Part shown: positions 1-12,621 of the stretch, in pieces | Layout: every line of letters begins with the position of its first letter | Position numbering within the stretch: position 1 is the stretch's first letter | Made by a program: the position numbers and the translations under genes | The notes under the pieces: generated by a model | The model's input: the letters and a program-made list of their open reading frames with translations, nothing else | What the model was told of the DNA's origin: nothing | The model's database searches: none | Assembly (NCBI GenBank): GCA_039566865.1 | Contig: CM076953.1 | Location: 868,001-932,000 of the forward strand | Origin: Aurelia coerulea | Taxonomy: Eukaryota; Cnidaria; Scyphozoa; Semaeostomeae; Ulmaridae | Direction of reading: 5' to 3' | Length of the DNA stretch: 64,000 bases

Positions 1-1499
1 TAATACAGCCATTGTTGTTTTTGTTCAATAAACAATGCCCGTTCTCAAGTTTTGTTGACTCAATTCCCGAAATAGTTAGTAAGGTTGTCGCCCCCTGACG
101 TGGCGGAGTGGCTGACTAAACACCTGACTGACGCAAGGGGTGTTCCTAAAATACACTAGTGTCATACAAATATGAAATATTGCACTGTCATTCACCTCAC
201 GTTCGTTGAAATTTAAGAATTTCAAAATGTCTATTCAGGCCTACACGAGAGAAACCTTACGAGTTTTGTTCCCCTATGCCAACGAATAAGTTTCTTTTTT
301 TATTTTGAAACTCAGAATTTTACATGCATCCAAGAGAGAGAAACTACGAGCACAGGTTTCAAACAAAAACTCCGAGAAACTACAGACCATGCATAGGCCT
401 ACAGACCATCGATTTGGGGGTTGGTGGTTTCTCTTTCCGACGACAGGGTGATGAAATAGATAAAATTCCTGGCCTCAATATGACATGCTGGCTATATTTT
501 CAAAACCTCTACAGATGTGTCAAAAATATGGTAGTTTATTCAAAATGCTGCGTCTAAAAGCTTTTTACTTCAACTTTTTGAATGCTTTATAAATAATAAA
601 TGTCTTGTGTTTGCGCTGGTATATTGTATTCGACTGTGTACATTTATGAGTAAGAAAGAATATAGAAACCTGTGTTGTGCAATTGGTGTTGCTAAAAATG
701 CACAGTTTAAGTAAGACACGGTGTTTAATCTTTGTTTTTTCCCAAACATTTGAATGGTTTTTGTTATGTAACTTTGGACTAATATTGTGTTGTTGTTGTT
801 TTCTGTAATTTTACTTTTTTATACTTCTTTTATCAAGCTGATTTGCCTCAAGTCGGTAGCATGAGTACCGTCGAGAAGGGGAGTAGCCATTAACGTATAT
901 ATTTTTTCTTTAATGCCAACTTTCCTTGAGGAATGTTTCTTATTCTAGGCCCGCCGGTCCACTGAAATTTTAAACTCAGTATTTACACACAAGATAAAAA
1001 TTTTCCATCCAAAAATTATGTCTTTAACAGTGCACAAGAGGACATTTCCATCTAAAAGAGGGCGTGGTCCAAGGAAAAGGGCGTGGTGGAAATTTTCCTT
1101 CGCCTTTGGCGCCGAAGGGCCCCTGCCTTCACCTACCATGAGTTCCGGGCACGTACAGACAGCCCTATGTAGCAATTTGCATTTTTATAACGCTCAAAAC
1201 GCATCTTGTTTTGGGAAAGATAACTAAGATCTCCTCTGTGATTTTAATCATAATGCTATTTAATGAAGATAGAAATATGTTTATTTCGTGCCGTACCATA
1301 AAGATTTAATGACAATGCGATGAATAGATGATTTTATGTACCAACAATAGCGTAGATGTAAAAAACGCAACGTTTCGAGCATGTTATCAGTTTAATAATG
1401 GAATTTGTTATATCTTGGGCCATGAACTAGTTTCTACATAAGTTCATTTCTCATAAATTTTAACAGCTTCATTGGGGATTCTTTCAAGATATCGTTCCC

Positions 1500-1975
1500 T
1501 ACAAATCTCGTACCCCTTGCCTTTTGTTTTCAAGAAAAATCTTCAAGAAAGCCCTGAAAATCCTATTCTTTTTAAAAACCTCTACCCTGGTTATCAGACT
1601 CCCTAAAAAAATTTAGAGAGTCTGTTGCCCAGGGTAAAAGATCTCATACGCTGTTTTTGAAACAGTGATACACCGCTCAGTTTTTTTTATATCGTACCCC
1701 GCAGCCTCTTTTTGAGAAATTTTAGCCTCCCTCGCATGGGATCTTAAAGGAGAATGGCAGCGTAAAACTATCTTTTGTCACATAACGGAAGTTTAGACGT
1801 AGATTCCAAATCTGAAAACATTTTTGAAATATCTCTTTTCGTTTGAGAGTTAGGGGCCCGCGAAGTGGCGGGAAACGCCCTTTTACGAAAAAGGACGGGA
1901 TTGATTGCGTATTCTCCCGCAGCATGTCACGCGATGCTTGTGACGTCAAATGCGATCAGTGGTCAGAAAGCGAAT
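1500..1975. repeat. Composite of two dispersed repeats
   Basis: 1505-1670 matches 6210-6300 and, reversed, 58000-58110. 1744-1970 (AAAGGAGAATGGCAGCGTAAA ... TTGACGTCAAATGCGATCAG) matches 5480-5690 in reverse. This covers the region just upstream of the open frame at 1988-2250, which I do not consider a gene. Confidence 0.65.
1583..1636. mobile_element. 54 bp hairpin inserted in a dispersed repeat
   Basis: TACCCTGGTTATCAGACTCC at the left pairs with the complementary right arm ending GTCTGTTGCCCAGGGTA. It sits inside the AAATCTCGTACGC repeat, between blocks that are adjacent in the copy at 6250-6275, so it is an insertion. Confidence 0.7.
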
Positions 1976-3065
1976 TAGGCCCACCAAGTGGGAAGCAGTG
2001 AAGAACTCGTATCATCAGCGACGAGACGACTCTTCGGTTTCAACAAACATTTGGTTGACAAAACTTTAGATTTCATGTTAGGGTTTATGGAAGGCTGTGG
2101 TCTAATGGAAATGAAGGGAAAGTGGTTTGTCCATCATCACCAGGTCCGATTGGATGCCGAAGGAGACAGAGAAGAAACGGGAATCAAACGATGTCCCAAA
2201 CGAAACACTCTATCCAGAATAGCGATTCCAGACTTTTCACTTCCAAAACAGGTGATCTTTGATTACTATCTTCTACTTTTACCAATAACTTTCTCTCCTC
2301 AGTTACATAGGAATTATTTTATTTGTTGGTTGCCGTTCTTTATTTTGTGTAGGCCTATGACATGAGTATTTTACGTGATTATAAATGGGGCATCTTTGGT
2401 GAGTTCCTAATATAGACCATACGAGTTTTTGCAAGTTCTGTTTCTTATTTAGCCCTTTCAAAAACCCTGTAATTACTCATAAAAATACTTGTTGTACCAA
2501 AAAGTTCTTTCCCAGTCCTAACTTATAGTGAATGCATTTAGAGGATTCCCTACATTTTACATATTGTATTTTCAGGTATCATCAAGGGATGCATGACAGT
2601 TTAAGTGCGTTTCCACAAGATTTATACAAGATATACTTGCATTCTAAGAGCTGACAAGGAAGGGATCCTGCATATAGCCACAGTTAGCATGCCAACTGAC
2701 ATAATTACAGAATGAAAAATGTTTCTCTTGTCATGTTTGAAGATTGAAAACATTATCTTATAACTAACAGCTGAGGGAGTGTCTATGTGTTGAACACAAT
2801 GGGACATTAAACAGAATATAACACAAGAGGGTCTTTTCATGATTACTCCATTTACTTAACTTCCTGTTGCATAGCAGATATTGATGAAATATTTCATATT
2901 TGGTAACTTCACTCACAAGCAACAAATTAGTTGTTTGTGATTGTTGCGTAACCCATCCAAATGTCCTTGGAAATCATTCTGGTCAACTTTCAAGTTTTGG
3001 ACAAAGAAGTTTGTAAAAAAGACACTGACAAATACAGTAAATATATGTGTTGCCTGTGCGAAAAT

Positions 3066-3251
3066 ACAAGGCCATGTAAAATCAATTTACAAGCCCTGTA
3101 GTTGTGGCCTTGTAGCATTTTTTTGCTAATTAGCCTTGTAGAACCCTGGTGGGTGGCAATCCTGTGTTAGACTGGTTGTAGCTTGGAATCTTACTGATAG
3201 CCTTGTAATTTTCTTCAAAGGCTAGTACAAGGTCATAATCCCAGCTACAAG
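3066..3251. repeat. Cluster of GCCTTGTA octamers in both orientations
   Basis: GCCTTGTA or its complement (or a one-base variant) occurs about seven times within 190 bp, in both orientations. Probably the interior of an unclassified repeat. Confidence 0.55.
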
Positions 3252-4335
3252 GCTAACACTTGGCCTGTACACTTGATACTCTACCCGTGGCCTTTTATTT
3301 TTGTACAGGTGATACTCTAGCTGTTGTCAGTTCTTTTGCTTGTATTGCATACATATACTGTGGAAATGAAGAAGCTATTTTCCAGCTGTTGAAGTCCAAT
3401 TCATCAGACACGAGAATTCACTGTTTTAAGTATTCCAAGGGCTTTATAAGGGTACAAGGAAAATTCCACCCATAGCAGAATTCAAAGAAATCAACACAGC
3501 AGTTAATTAAAGCTCACTCAGACCAAGTGGAAAAAGTTTCTATTTGATATTCTTAGCATTTGCCATTTCCTTGTTTAGCTAAATATAACAGAGATGTGTT
3601 GGCATTTCCTTCAGCAAATTTATAACCTCCATTAATTATGCACCATGATTAAACATGTGTTGATTCCACTGAAAGTTTTGGCTACTAACAAAGTGTGGTT
3701 TTTGAACATTGTTGTTATGAAAATCTTTCAAAAACTTGGCATGAAAAATAGATCTTTTCGGTGTCTTACAAAAGAGTCCTGATAGAACAATTATATTTGT
3801 TCACATTTTTATAAGAAATTTTAACCAAATTTTCAATGTGTTCAACAGTGCCACCATACCATATGAAATCCACCATGGAAATGGGTGGCAATCGATCAAA
3901 ATTTTTGAATGAAAATGTGAAAAATGTCTCTTGTAGTCTTCCACAATATATAGCTAAATGATCCATTGTACATATGTAAGTTGTCATTCTGGAAAAATTT
4001 ACCATCTAAGTCTAATAATATTCTTTACTTTCTCAATTATTTCAGAACAAGGTATTTAATTGTACATTTCTGTTGTCCATACTGTGCTTCTTTCCATAAT
4101 TAAAGGTGTCCATTTTATGATTAAAATGTCTCCTTTTGAATCCAAACTTGAATGATTTGATTTGTGGCCAATAAGTCAGGGACAAACTGAAAGGGAGGAT
4201 TATGAACTATATTTATGTACAAAATGTAAACGTTAAAGCCTGAATACCTGGCTTACTAGAGACTGTAAGATTTTCAAATGCTAGACCAACAGTTGACAGG
4301 AATTTCATAATATTGTACACATATTTTTTAAATAA

Positions 4336-4655
4336 GAAACTGCCCATAAGAAACTCAACTCTCAGATCGCCAAAAAATTAAGAAACTCCAGTACTGGGAA
4401 AATATAAGTTAACAAAATATTTATTTTGATAAAGGAAACCCTAGGCATATTTTTGCTTTACTTTCACTTGACTCGTGCATCACATTACTCATAAGGTATT
4501 TGAGTAATGTTCACAAGGGCACAGGTAATGAAGATGAAGATTGTTTGTGGAACCTCTAAGAAACCTGTAAGAAACTATGAGTACTCAAAATCTGATAATT
4601 TTAAGAAACTTTTAGCACTGGCCTAAATTCTTGGTTGCTTATAAAAAAATATGTG
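4336..4655. mobile_element. TAAGAAAC-type element, copy 1
   Basis: Begins AAATAAGAAACTGCCCATAAG and ends with a GTTGCTTATAAA-like inverse. TAAGAAAC recurs six times along its length, all in one orientation. Same block order as 54349-54722 (reverse) and 18478-18945. Ends are approximate. Confidence 0.7.
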
Positions 4656-5479
4656 TGTTGCAACATACATATCCAGGTGATAGAATGTCTACTGGAATTT
4701 GTTATCAAAGGCAGATAAAATGAGCAGAGATTGATTGGGTGGGCACAATGAAGTTGATATGAAATAAGTTTAAAAGCAATCCATTTTATCTAATCTTGTT
4801 TTTTTCTTACTCGCAGTGCATAAGGCCACATTTTATGATCATTCAAGCCCTTCAGACATGTCTGTTTTTGTCATGAAAAAAAAATCTAAAATAACTGATC
4901 TCTAACCAATAGCCTTAGATTGACCCTACATATTTCCCACATATTTAGGTAGTCTTACCTTTTCAGTGGTGCCACACAGTTGCCAAGGTTTTCTGTTATT
5001 GAGAATTTCATTGAGACTCAATATTTAATTCGTCAACATTGGTTGTTCACTTCCTCTTGCTTGGATGACTTTCGTTCCTGGCATGATCTGGTCTGGCCTG
5101 CCCTTTCGTCCCCATCACATATTGTTAGGTAAGGATTGCATCTCTTGTTAATGTAGTTTAGCTACTTTGCTATGAGCACCCCCAAAACATTCAAGAACGT
5201 TTGACTAGCTTCGAACTGGTCATCATCAAAATACCTTCGACTTCGTACGTTTGGCCACTGGCCAGGTTGGAAAACATGCGTGACAATGGAATCCATTTGG
5301 AACGGAAAATAGCGACGTGTCTCCTCGAAATCTTTGATGTGGAAGTACCCTGCTCATTGAAAACAAATTATCTGCTGTCTTCCAAACAGTTATATGGGTT
5401 AAAATGAGCCATTCTGCAAGCTTCCTTCGCCAACTCATGCATTGGCCTAACCAAACGATGCTGTTGTGGGACCGCCGAC

Positions 5480-5695
5480 CGAAAACCACTGATCACATTT
5501 GACGTCACACATCCGAAATCAATTCTCGGAAACGACAATGAACGAGAATTGTCCCGCAGAGAAATGTGCAATAGAAAGTGCTATTATTCAAAAACTAAAC
5601 GAAATATACAAAAAATTACTTCACGATCGTGTTTCCCATGATAAATAGCATAACATATCAAAAAATTTTTTTACGCTGCCATTCTCCTTTAAGGT
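5480..5695. repeat. Reverse copy of the 1744-1970 repeat
   Basis: ACCACTGATCACATTTGACG at the left and TTTACGCTGCCATTCTCC at the right are the reverse complements of blocks at 1970 and 1744. Confidence 0.65.
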
Positions 5696-6880
5696 TCGAT
5701 TGAGTGGCGTTATAGCTTCAATCACTGTTGTGCGCATTCGATCGAAGGTCCTTCAGATGTCAACAAAAATTTATACAAATATCACTCGATCCAGGCTCTT
5801 TGTAGACTTGGGGGAAGTCTTTGCTCTTTGTAGAATACCTAATACATCTATTAACGAAGGAAGCCATGTGCTGACATTCAAAAGCTGTGAAAGTAATTTT
5901 AAAACAATTTTTCAACAGGCTGTAGATCACAGTGCAGTGTGCTATCCGTGAGAGAATTCACACTACACACTTTAGAGCAGTGACCCCCGGTTCTGTTGGG
6001 TTTATTTTCAGGGTGCTTATATTTGCATGTTCCATTCATAAAAACATGCATGCGTTTCAGAATCCAACTGGTGCACCGCAGGGGTCGTTAGAAATTACCA
6101 TAGAAAATACTGATATAAATCAAATTGTGGCGTCCAATGAAAAGTTGAGTGAGCGAGATTTGAAAACTTCGATTTTCGAGGGACGTGGACCTGTCACTTA
6201 TAATACTTTTGTTTTCAAGAAATATCCGTAAAAAATCCCTAAAAATCCTATTGTTTTTATAAATCTCGTACGCTTTTTCGGAAGAGTGATACACCCCTAC
6301 TTGATTTTAGCGTTGTTGTCTGTATATGCGTTGCTTCAGGCAAATAACGTCGGAAAGAATTGGAAATTGTTCAAAGCCAAAGGATATGAAACAGGATGTG
6401 AGATTTTAAATTTTAGGGAGTGGCTAATGTTTGATTTTCTCGTTTTATAGCTATTGTTTTGTTGGATCATTTCAATTTTTAATAGATCTAGAATTTAGAG
6501 AACGTCTAATATTCTTACCCCTCTTACATTAAAAACTTTGTAGTTTATAAGGAAAATTTGCTTGCCAAAAATCAAGTAAAGAACCTGTTTGAGCCATATT
6601 TCTAGGGTTTGAACCTTATTGTAGGAGTTTAGCGTTGTCAGAGCTTTATTTTATCCAATTGCTGTATTGTTTGGTGTGTCAGGAAACTTATGTAGCTTTT
6701 GGGCCTTTTCTTGAAAAAGAAAGAAATTTTTAAAAGGAGTAAAAGCAAGTTTTAACGTCACAGTTAAACATCTGATTGTAAGTACTATGGCGAATTTAAC
6801 CGAAGCTTTATCAGTGTCAGACGAAAAGCAAGAAGTAGTTGTTTCGTTGCCACTTACAAAAACATGTTCTCTTTGTACAC

Positions 6881-7043
6881 CCTTTTTCATAAGAATAATG
6901 TTTATAAGAATATTCAGGCTCAGAATCATCCAATTTTTAAGAATATTGCTCAGCCTCAGTTTGCATATTTGTGTCTCATTTTTCAGCAGTTGCCTGACAA
7001 TTTCTTAAGAACAAAATTTTATAGTATTCTTATGAAAAAAAGA
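6881..7043. mobile_element. Small inverted-repeat element
   Basis: CCTTTTTCATAAGAATA pairs with TATTCTTATGAAAAAAAG about 145 bp away. TAAGAATATTxxxCAGGCT-like phrases recur between. No clear target duplication. Confidence 0.55.
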
Positions 7044-8735
7044 GTTTAGTAGACTTTCATAATTTGTCACTGAAAAGTGTTGTTTCGTAGGCAGACTCGA
7101 CGTGTTGGTCCTCATTAATTATTTCGGCTGTCTAAACCCACGGTGAATGATAAAATAAAACCATGTTTTTTCAAAAACCAATATTTATGAGCCTGCTTGG
7201 AATTGGTTCCATTCACCATTAATTATGATTTATAAATTTGTTTTTCTCGAGAATATTTTATGTTCATTTCCCTTGGAAAATTACCTTCATCACACATAAC
7301 AACTTGTTCAATTTCTCATAAAATATTAAAGAATCTCAACAAACGGTTCTCATAATTAGGCCATGCATAGCATGCATCATATGTTTTTAACATTCCATAT
7401 TTTGGATTTACACAGCTTATTTGAACAATCAAAAGATTTCACATTTCCAGAACCAATCTGCCCAGGGGGTTAGACCACACATAAGAATGAACGTGAAATG
7501 GATCTAGCAAAGTCTAACAATGAGTGCTTCATTTTTAAATTTGACCACAAAATTGTAACATAGTTACCCTGCATACCAGACCCTCTAAAATGGACATTGA
7601 TGGTCTTGATCAAGCGATATTTTTATGCATTTTTGTTCGAAAAATTCCATTGAATTGCGTCGGAGCTCATATCATTGTTGCGCGCATTCGAAAATCGTCA
7701 GATTTCAGATCTTCCTCGATCTAAACTCTTTTGGAGAATAGCTGAACGGTCTATTGGAACGACAATATCATGTCCGCCTTAAGCATGTGTCCGCTAAATA
7801 GCACGGTCTGCCAGCAGAGAGTCCCCTGTGTAGTAAGAACATAAGATCTTTTTGGATGATTACAAAGTCCGTCCTGAGCTAAGCAAGCATAAGAAAATCT
7901 GAATATTGATTTCTTCATAACCCCAAATGATCGTTGATGCTGTTTTAGCTACAGTCAGGGAGATGAGTGTTGCTGCTAAAGTCGCCTTCGACAGAAAATC
8001 AAGCGCCTTGTATAAGGACAAGAATCGCCTGAAAAGCAATATTTTGATCTTTATGTCAAACGAAGATGATACGCCAAAAATCAAAAGTCATTACCCCTAG
8101 TTTGCTTAAGTCTCTGCATGAAACTATTGGTGCATCTGTATCAAATTATGTCATGTCAGATTTACGATAACGCAAAATTACTTATGTTTATGCAGAACCC
8201 TGCAGAACGTTTCTATTCGTGGGCATCTAGTTTGAGACAAGCATTGACGAAAATAACCTATGTGCAGAATCATATGCATGAAGATGTTTTGGTTTAGTGT
8301 GATCGCATCCCTTCCCGTAGTCAATGGCGCCATTGTTTGCTGGGATTCTGCACCTTTCCTCTCAACTTCACCTGCGATGATTGCACCCGTTGCTGTGTAG
8401 GAGGGGGTCCTTCTACCTTTGGTGATGCTGCGAATGCTAGCCTCTGTGCAGGCTGCCGGTTACATCATCCCCTAAAGTTGACTTATTTGCATAATGAATA
8501 CTATCAATAAGTGGCTAATGATGCGTTCGTTCTAGAAAACGATTGTTTTAACATTATTAAGCTGCTAATGAAGTCAAGAACGTGCCAATTCTGCGTAAAT
8601 TTGTTGTTGTGCCAGGGTAAACATCAAGGTGATTTATCCATCTTATGGTGTCAAATCTGTTTAACATGAAATAAGCCGACGTCAAATGTTACTATCAGAT
8701 CGCGGGAAACTTCTGTCTTCTATGCGCTTTCTGTG

Positions 8736-9287
8736 TAGACTTATGACGATGAGTCTCTTGTTTCCTTGTGCTCTTTGACTTCAAGATGGCGCTTCAGTCA
8801 ACAGAGACTCATAATATTACTCTGAAAAACCTGACCCTATTAGGCCTAATATGCTGGGATTCCTAGCATACCAATCAGAATGCGAGATTTGGCAAAGAAC
8901 AATCAGTTTCGAACCTTCAATTCGATTGATGCAGCTTACTAAATTTGAAGTAAGTTGCTGCGGCAGGTACTTGAAGATTTCTCTGTCATGTTTTGGTCTT
9001 AAAAACGTGGACATTGCAGCATTAAAAGACTTATTTTGCACTCACCAGGTAAAGTGAACTTTCTTCTTCAGATGAATACCAAGTTTCGTTGATTAAGAGT
9101 CTGCTTACCGTGGTTTCTATCGCATTTCCTTTCTGAGGAGTGACCGTTGAACAGAGCCGAAGCAGTCGTTCAATCCAGATTCTATCGATCGAATGCAGAA
9201 GATAGGGTCAGGGTTTTAACTGTTTCATTATGAGTCCCTGTGAGCAAGGTACCGCAGGGATACAAGGGACTCATCGTCATAAGTCTA
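8736..9287. mobile_element. Mutator-like inverted-repeat element (552 bp)
   Basis: TAGACTTATGACGATGAGTC at both ends (inverted), with a second inner pair (GACTCATAAT and CCTGACCCTAT). CTTTCTGTG at 8727-8735 is repeated at 9288-9296, a 9 bp duplication. A family different from the 525 bp elements. Open frames inside it are not genes. Confidence 0.87.
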
Positions 9288-10057
9288 CTTTCTGTGTGCT
9301 TTCTTTATTACAGGGCCAATTAGCAGAGATAAAACGTTAATCAATTACTTTAACGAGCGTGACGGACTTTCTTTCTTTCTTTCTGACTTTCTGACTGACC
9401 TGGAGCCCCCTCTTAGATTACAAAGTTGGACTTTGTAATCAAAAAGCAATGTTGAAGATAACTTGATATTAATATAGTTAAGTAGATGCTGCCAGCAAAT
9501 TGTATTCTCGAACACTGCGAGTCTAACAAAAAAATTGAATCTTTTGGCGAATAACGAACTTTCGAATCGAATGTTAATATTCGAAATCGAAGCTGTAGAT
9601 CGATCTTTCGAACCTTGCAAGTCATATTCGATTACAAGCTTCTATATAAATTACGTAACTGTCTGTAACCTAAACTTACATAATATCGTCAGGAAAATTA
9701 GAATACGTCTTTGGCAATGAATCGAGCAATATTTAAAATATTTATATTGCACTTTTGAGCAATTAATATCCAAAATTAAATTGACTCAGTTTCATTAGCA
9801 ATAATGAGGGTGATGATTACGTACTTTTGTGCCGACTTGCGCTATCGTATCTTCTAATTTAGCAGGAAATACATTGAAAATATATAAAAATAATCATGGC
9901 AAATAGAAATGATTGGTATATTGTCACAAGAATTAAATATATTTATAGTCATATAAGATGTTTGTGCCACTCCCTGCACTTACAGGGAACATAACTATTA
10001 AGGTTGTTCATTGTTACAAAATTAGAGCTTTTAGCAACTTTAGGTTTTATTTGGTGT

Positions 10058-10190
10058 CAGGGCCGTGCACATAGAATAGGAGCATTAGGGGCAGTTGCCC
10101 ACCTAAAAATCCCAGGGAACAATAGAATTCACGGTAATTTTGATAGATTTGAGAAATGTTCCCTCTTTGCCCCCTACGTATCGTGAGCTA
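10058..10190. mobile_element. Possible truncated hAT-like element
   Basis: CAGGGCCGTGCACATAG followed by GGGGCAGTTGCCC resembles a hAT-type left end, but no matching right end or duplication was found. Confidence 0.35.
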
Positions 10191-12206
10191 TGTAAGGCCA
10201 TGTTTTGTATATATACCAGGCAAGGCAAGTTTTATGTTTGCTTCATGTTATGTACCAAAAAGATCTGTTCAGAAAATTCAGCAATATATTCTCGCCTACT
10301 GTTTTATCATTCGTCTTGAACGTGTGATCGTGCGTAATTTCTCGATCAAAATTAACCTGCGTCGTGAAACCAACTAACGGGGAGCTCTCGCTGAGTGCAA
10401 ATATAAACATACCTAAAAAGCACTTATTTGGGGCTTGAAGAACTTCCACTTTCAATAAATCCGAAAATATGGGAAAGCCGTTTCAATAATAAATGTGGCC
10501 GCTTTGTAATCTCGCACCTATGCGATTACTTGGGAAATTTTGGAAATAGAGATTTTGTTTGCTGTGACCCTGGTTTAATCCTTCGCCAGATAAAACGGGT
10601 TTTATCGAAATTAAGAGATGACAGAAATGGAGAACTTGCAATCATTTTTAGAGAATTTATGGTCAGTTTCAGCAGCTGCAACTTGTGTCAAAGTGATTAG
10701 TTATAAGCTTAGAAAGAAAACATCTGATTCGACATCAGCATATTTGACCCTTTCGTTCTCGAACTGCGCTGTGAAATACTGCTTATCTAATCGTGGACAC
10801 CGGAAGGTGTTGTGAGGATGAGAATAGTTTCAGTGGAGCGTAAATGAAAAATTAGGATTCTTTAACCTGACAAACTCATTACTGTATATTATTGTATGAT
10901 CACAGCATATATATTTCTTCATGACAAACTAAGAATTTGAACCAGCAACGAAAATCTTTTTAAAATGCGTTTAAATGAAATATTTTCATAATTTTTTATG
11001 GCTCTAAGCCTCTCAACATCGCTGATAGAACCCTTTTGGTTAATTGGTTCATCAACAAAAATTTCGTTTTTGACAGCAGTGAAGTATCCATATTAGTTTT
11101 AGTTGCATTTGAGACAGGTAGAACGAAATTTCAAACAATCTTTGTTGTGCGTTTTGAGATCCCACACTCCATAAAATATGAATCTTTCGTATCTGCTCTC
11201 TGTAATTTTCGTTACTTTACACAATCCTACTTCTTTCCTGATTGAATTATATTATCTAGAAAACCAAAATAGTTGTCCTCGTATGGGATATGATTTGATC
11301 ATATTTATTATTCTCCAGGTCATGTCGCCCCCTGCGTTGCGTTTCCTTTAACTGCAGCATTTTCCAAGGTCATATTATAACATGTATTGTAGAATCGACC
11401 TTATATGGACGGAGGTTGATAAATCAGATATCTCAGCTACTGAATTTTACTTACTGCACCCCCTGTTTATAAAGCAAGTCTTTGATTGTGTATGTATTTG
11501 CTAGAACCGATATTCATACTGCCAAAAGCTTCCTTTGATCTAAATGTAAAATGGAGTGACTTGCGAGGCAGTCATTTTTCTTGTCTAATACATAATGCAT
11601 GATTGCAGTTTTTATTAACTCTGTTAACAGAAAATGCCTCGACTAAGATTAACTCATTTTGATGTATGTTATTTGGTCTGCCTCAGTCTAGATTAATGCA
11701 TTTGCGGTGTCTATCAGGCTCAGATTTGAGGAAATAGAAATGTTCTGTGAAGTTTAAATGTTTACTTCAAATTGCACGGCTGTGTTAGTTGTTTCTATAA
11801 AAGGACAGAGAGAATGCCCATGCACGCTATTAGTCATCTTGTCCAAATCTTCAAATACAATCGGCTAATTGTAGACTTGCGTATGCAGCTCTTGGATTAG
11901 CTGTTTATCTCCGTCAACTAACGTCAAAGAAGACCATACACTAAAGTAATCTGTAGCTCTTGAATTTTTAAGTTTAGTGAATACCATAATGGCAAAGATC
12001 TTTAGTTTTGCAGAGATTAGTTTTTGACAGACAAAAATGCAGCCCAGATAAATAGGTACTGAATCGTCTATCGTTGTATTAAAGTTAAGCAAAAATATAA
12101 ATGGCTGTGTGTGCCAGCTGGTGCCATACGTTCCGGTTACTCCCACACATCAAACTGCCTCAAGCATGATTTTCAATGTCTTGTCTCATTGTTTCATATC
12201 ATTCAG

Positions 12207-12621
12207 GACGAGCTGATGGAAGCGGACCGCCACGTTCCTGTCTTCTGCGATCAAGTACCCTCGTGGGAATGCAGCCCTCGAGTACCGTTTGGTAAATGCG
12301 CTTACGAAGGCATCAGAGGTAGCAATCAATATATCACAGAGCATAAAGAGCAGCCGATACCCACGAATTGTTTATGCAGAACTCGAAATGGTCACAAGAA
12401 GGACAGAGTACGAACGCCAGTTAGAGTGTTAAGTTTTCCAGCTTATTGCAGATACAGAGCATGCATGAAGTTGCTGGCAGTTGGGTGTAACCTTCCAAAG
12501 AATATAATGTGCGCAAGGGGTGCAATTGAAGTGGATTGTCCAAAAACAAAGATCCAATTCAGCCGATTTAAATTCCAACTTAACGACATTGACAGCTTTG
12601 CTCTGGCTGAAAACATCAGAA
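12207..12621 (+). CDS. ARID5: ARID5-like gene, first visible coding exon (ARID5 N-terminal region)
   Basis: This internal exon opens in phase 0 after a good acceptor (TTTCATATCATTCAG) and closes in phase 1 at GTATGT. It encodes residues 1-138 of the visible protein. The diagnostic stretch is LSFPAYCRYRACMKLL at about 12433-12480, which parallels the conserved LSYPQYCRYR block upstream of the ARID domain in vertebrate ARID5B. The following residues, to the exon end, also align in order with that protein. In the family this region lies N-terminal to the DNA-binding domain and is part of a chromatin regulator acting in the nucleus. There is no in-frame start codon upstream of the acceptor, so earlier exons must exist, outside the window or unrecognised. 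Confidence 0.88.

Larger units (their letters stand above)
1..12206. other. Repeat-rich region before the first recognised ARID5 exon
   Basis: No coding exon here could be assigned to a known family. It is either intergenic or contains early introns and 5' exons of the ARID5-like gene. Vertebrate ARID5B has an additional conserved N-terminal segment before the part encoded at 12207, and I searched by eye for it without success. What is visible is mostly repeats: a hairpin at 1583-1636, an octamer cluster at 3066-3251, a TAAGAAAC-type element at 4336-4655, a small inverted-repeat element at 6881-7043 and a Mutator-like element at 8736-9287. The rest is AT-rich sequence in which I recognise nothing. 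Confidence 0.6.

Noticed and set aside
1988..2253. Open frame ending at a possible donor (CAAAACAG/GTGATC)
   Set aside because: No ATG start, no recognised domain, and it directly follows dispersed repeats. It could be an early ARID5 exon, but nothing in its text matches the missing N-terminal block.
7927..8097. Plus-strand frame reading SNEDDTPK, reminiscent of the LPEDTP motif of the ARID5 N terminus
   Set aside because: The match is limited to a few residues, no donor follows before the stop, and the rest of the frame does not align.
8817..9057. Open frames of about 70-75 codons on both strands
   Set aside because: They lie inside the 552 bp element bounded by inverted repeats and a 9 bp duplication, and show no protein family resemblance.
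10428..10700. 90-codon open frame
   Set aside because: No family resemblance and no convincing splice sites; consistent with chance.
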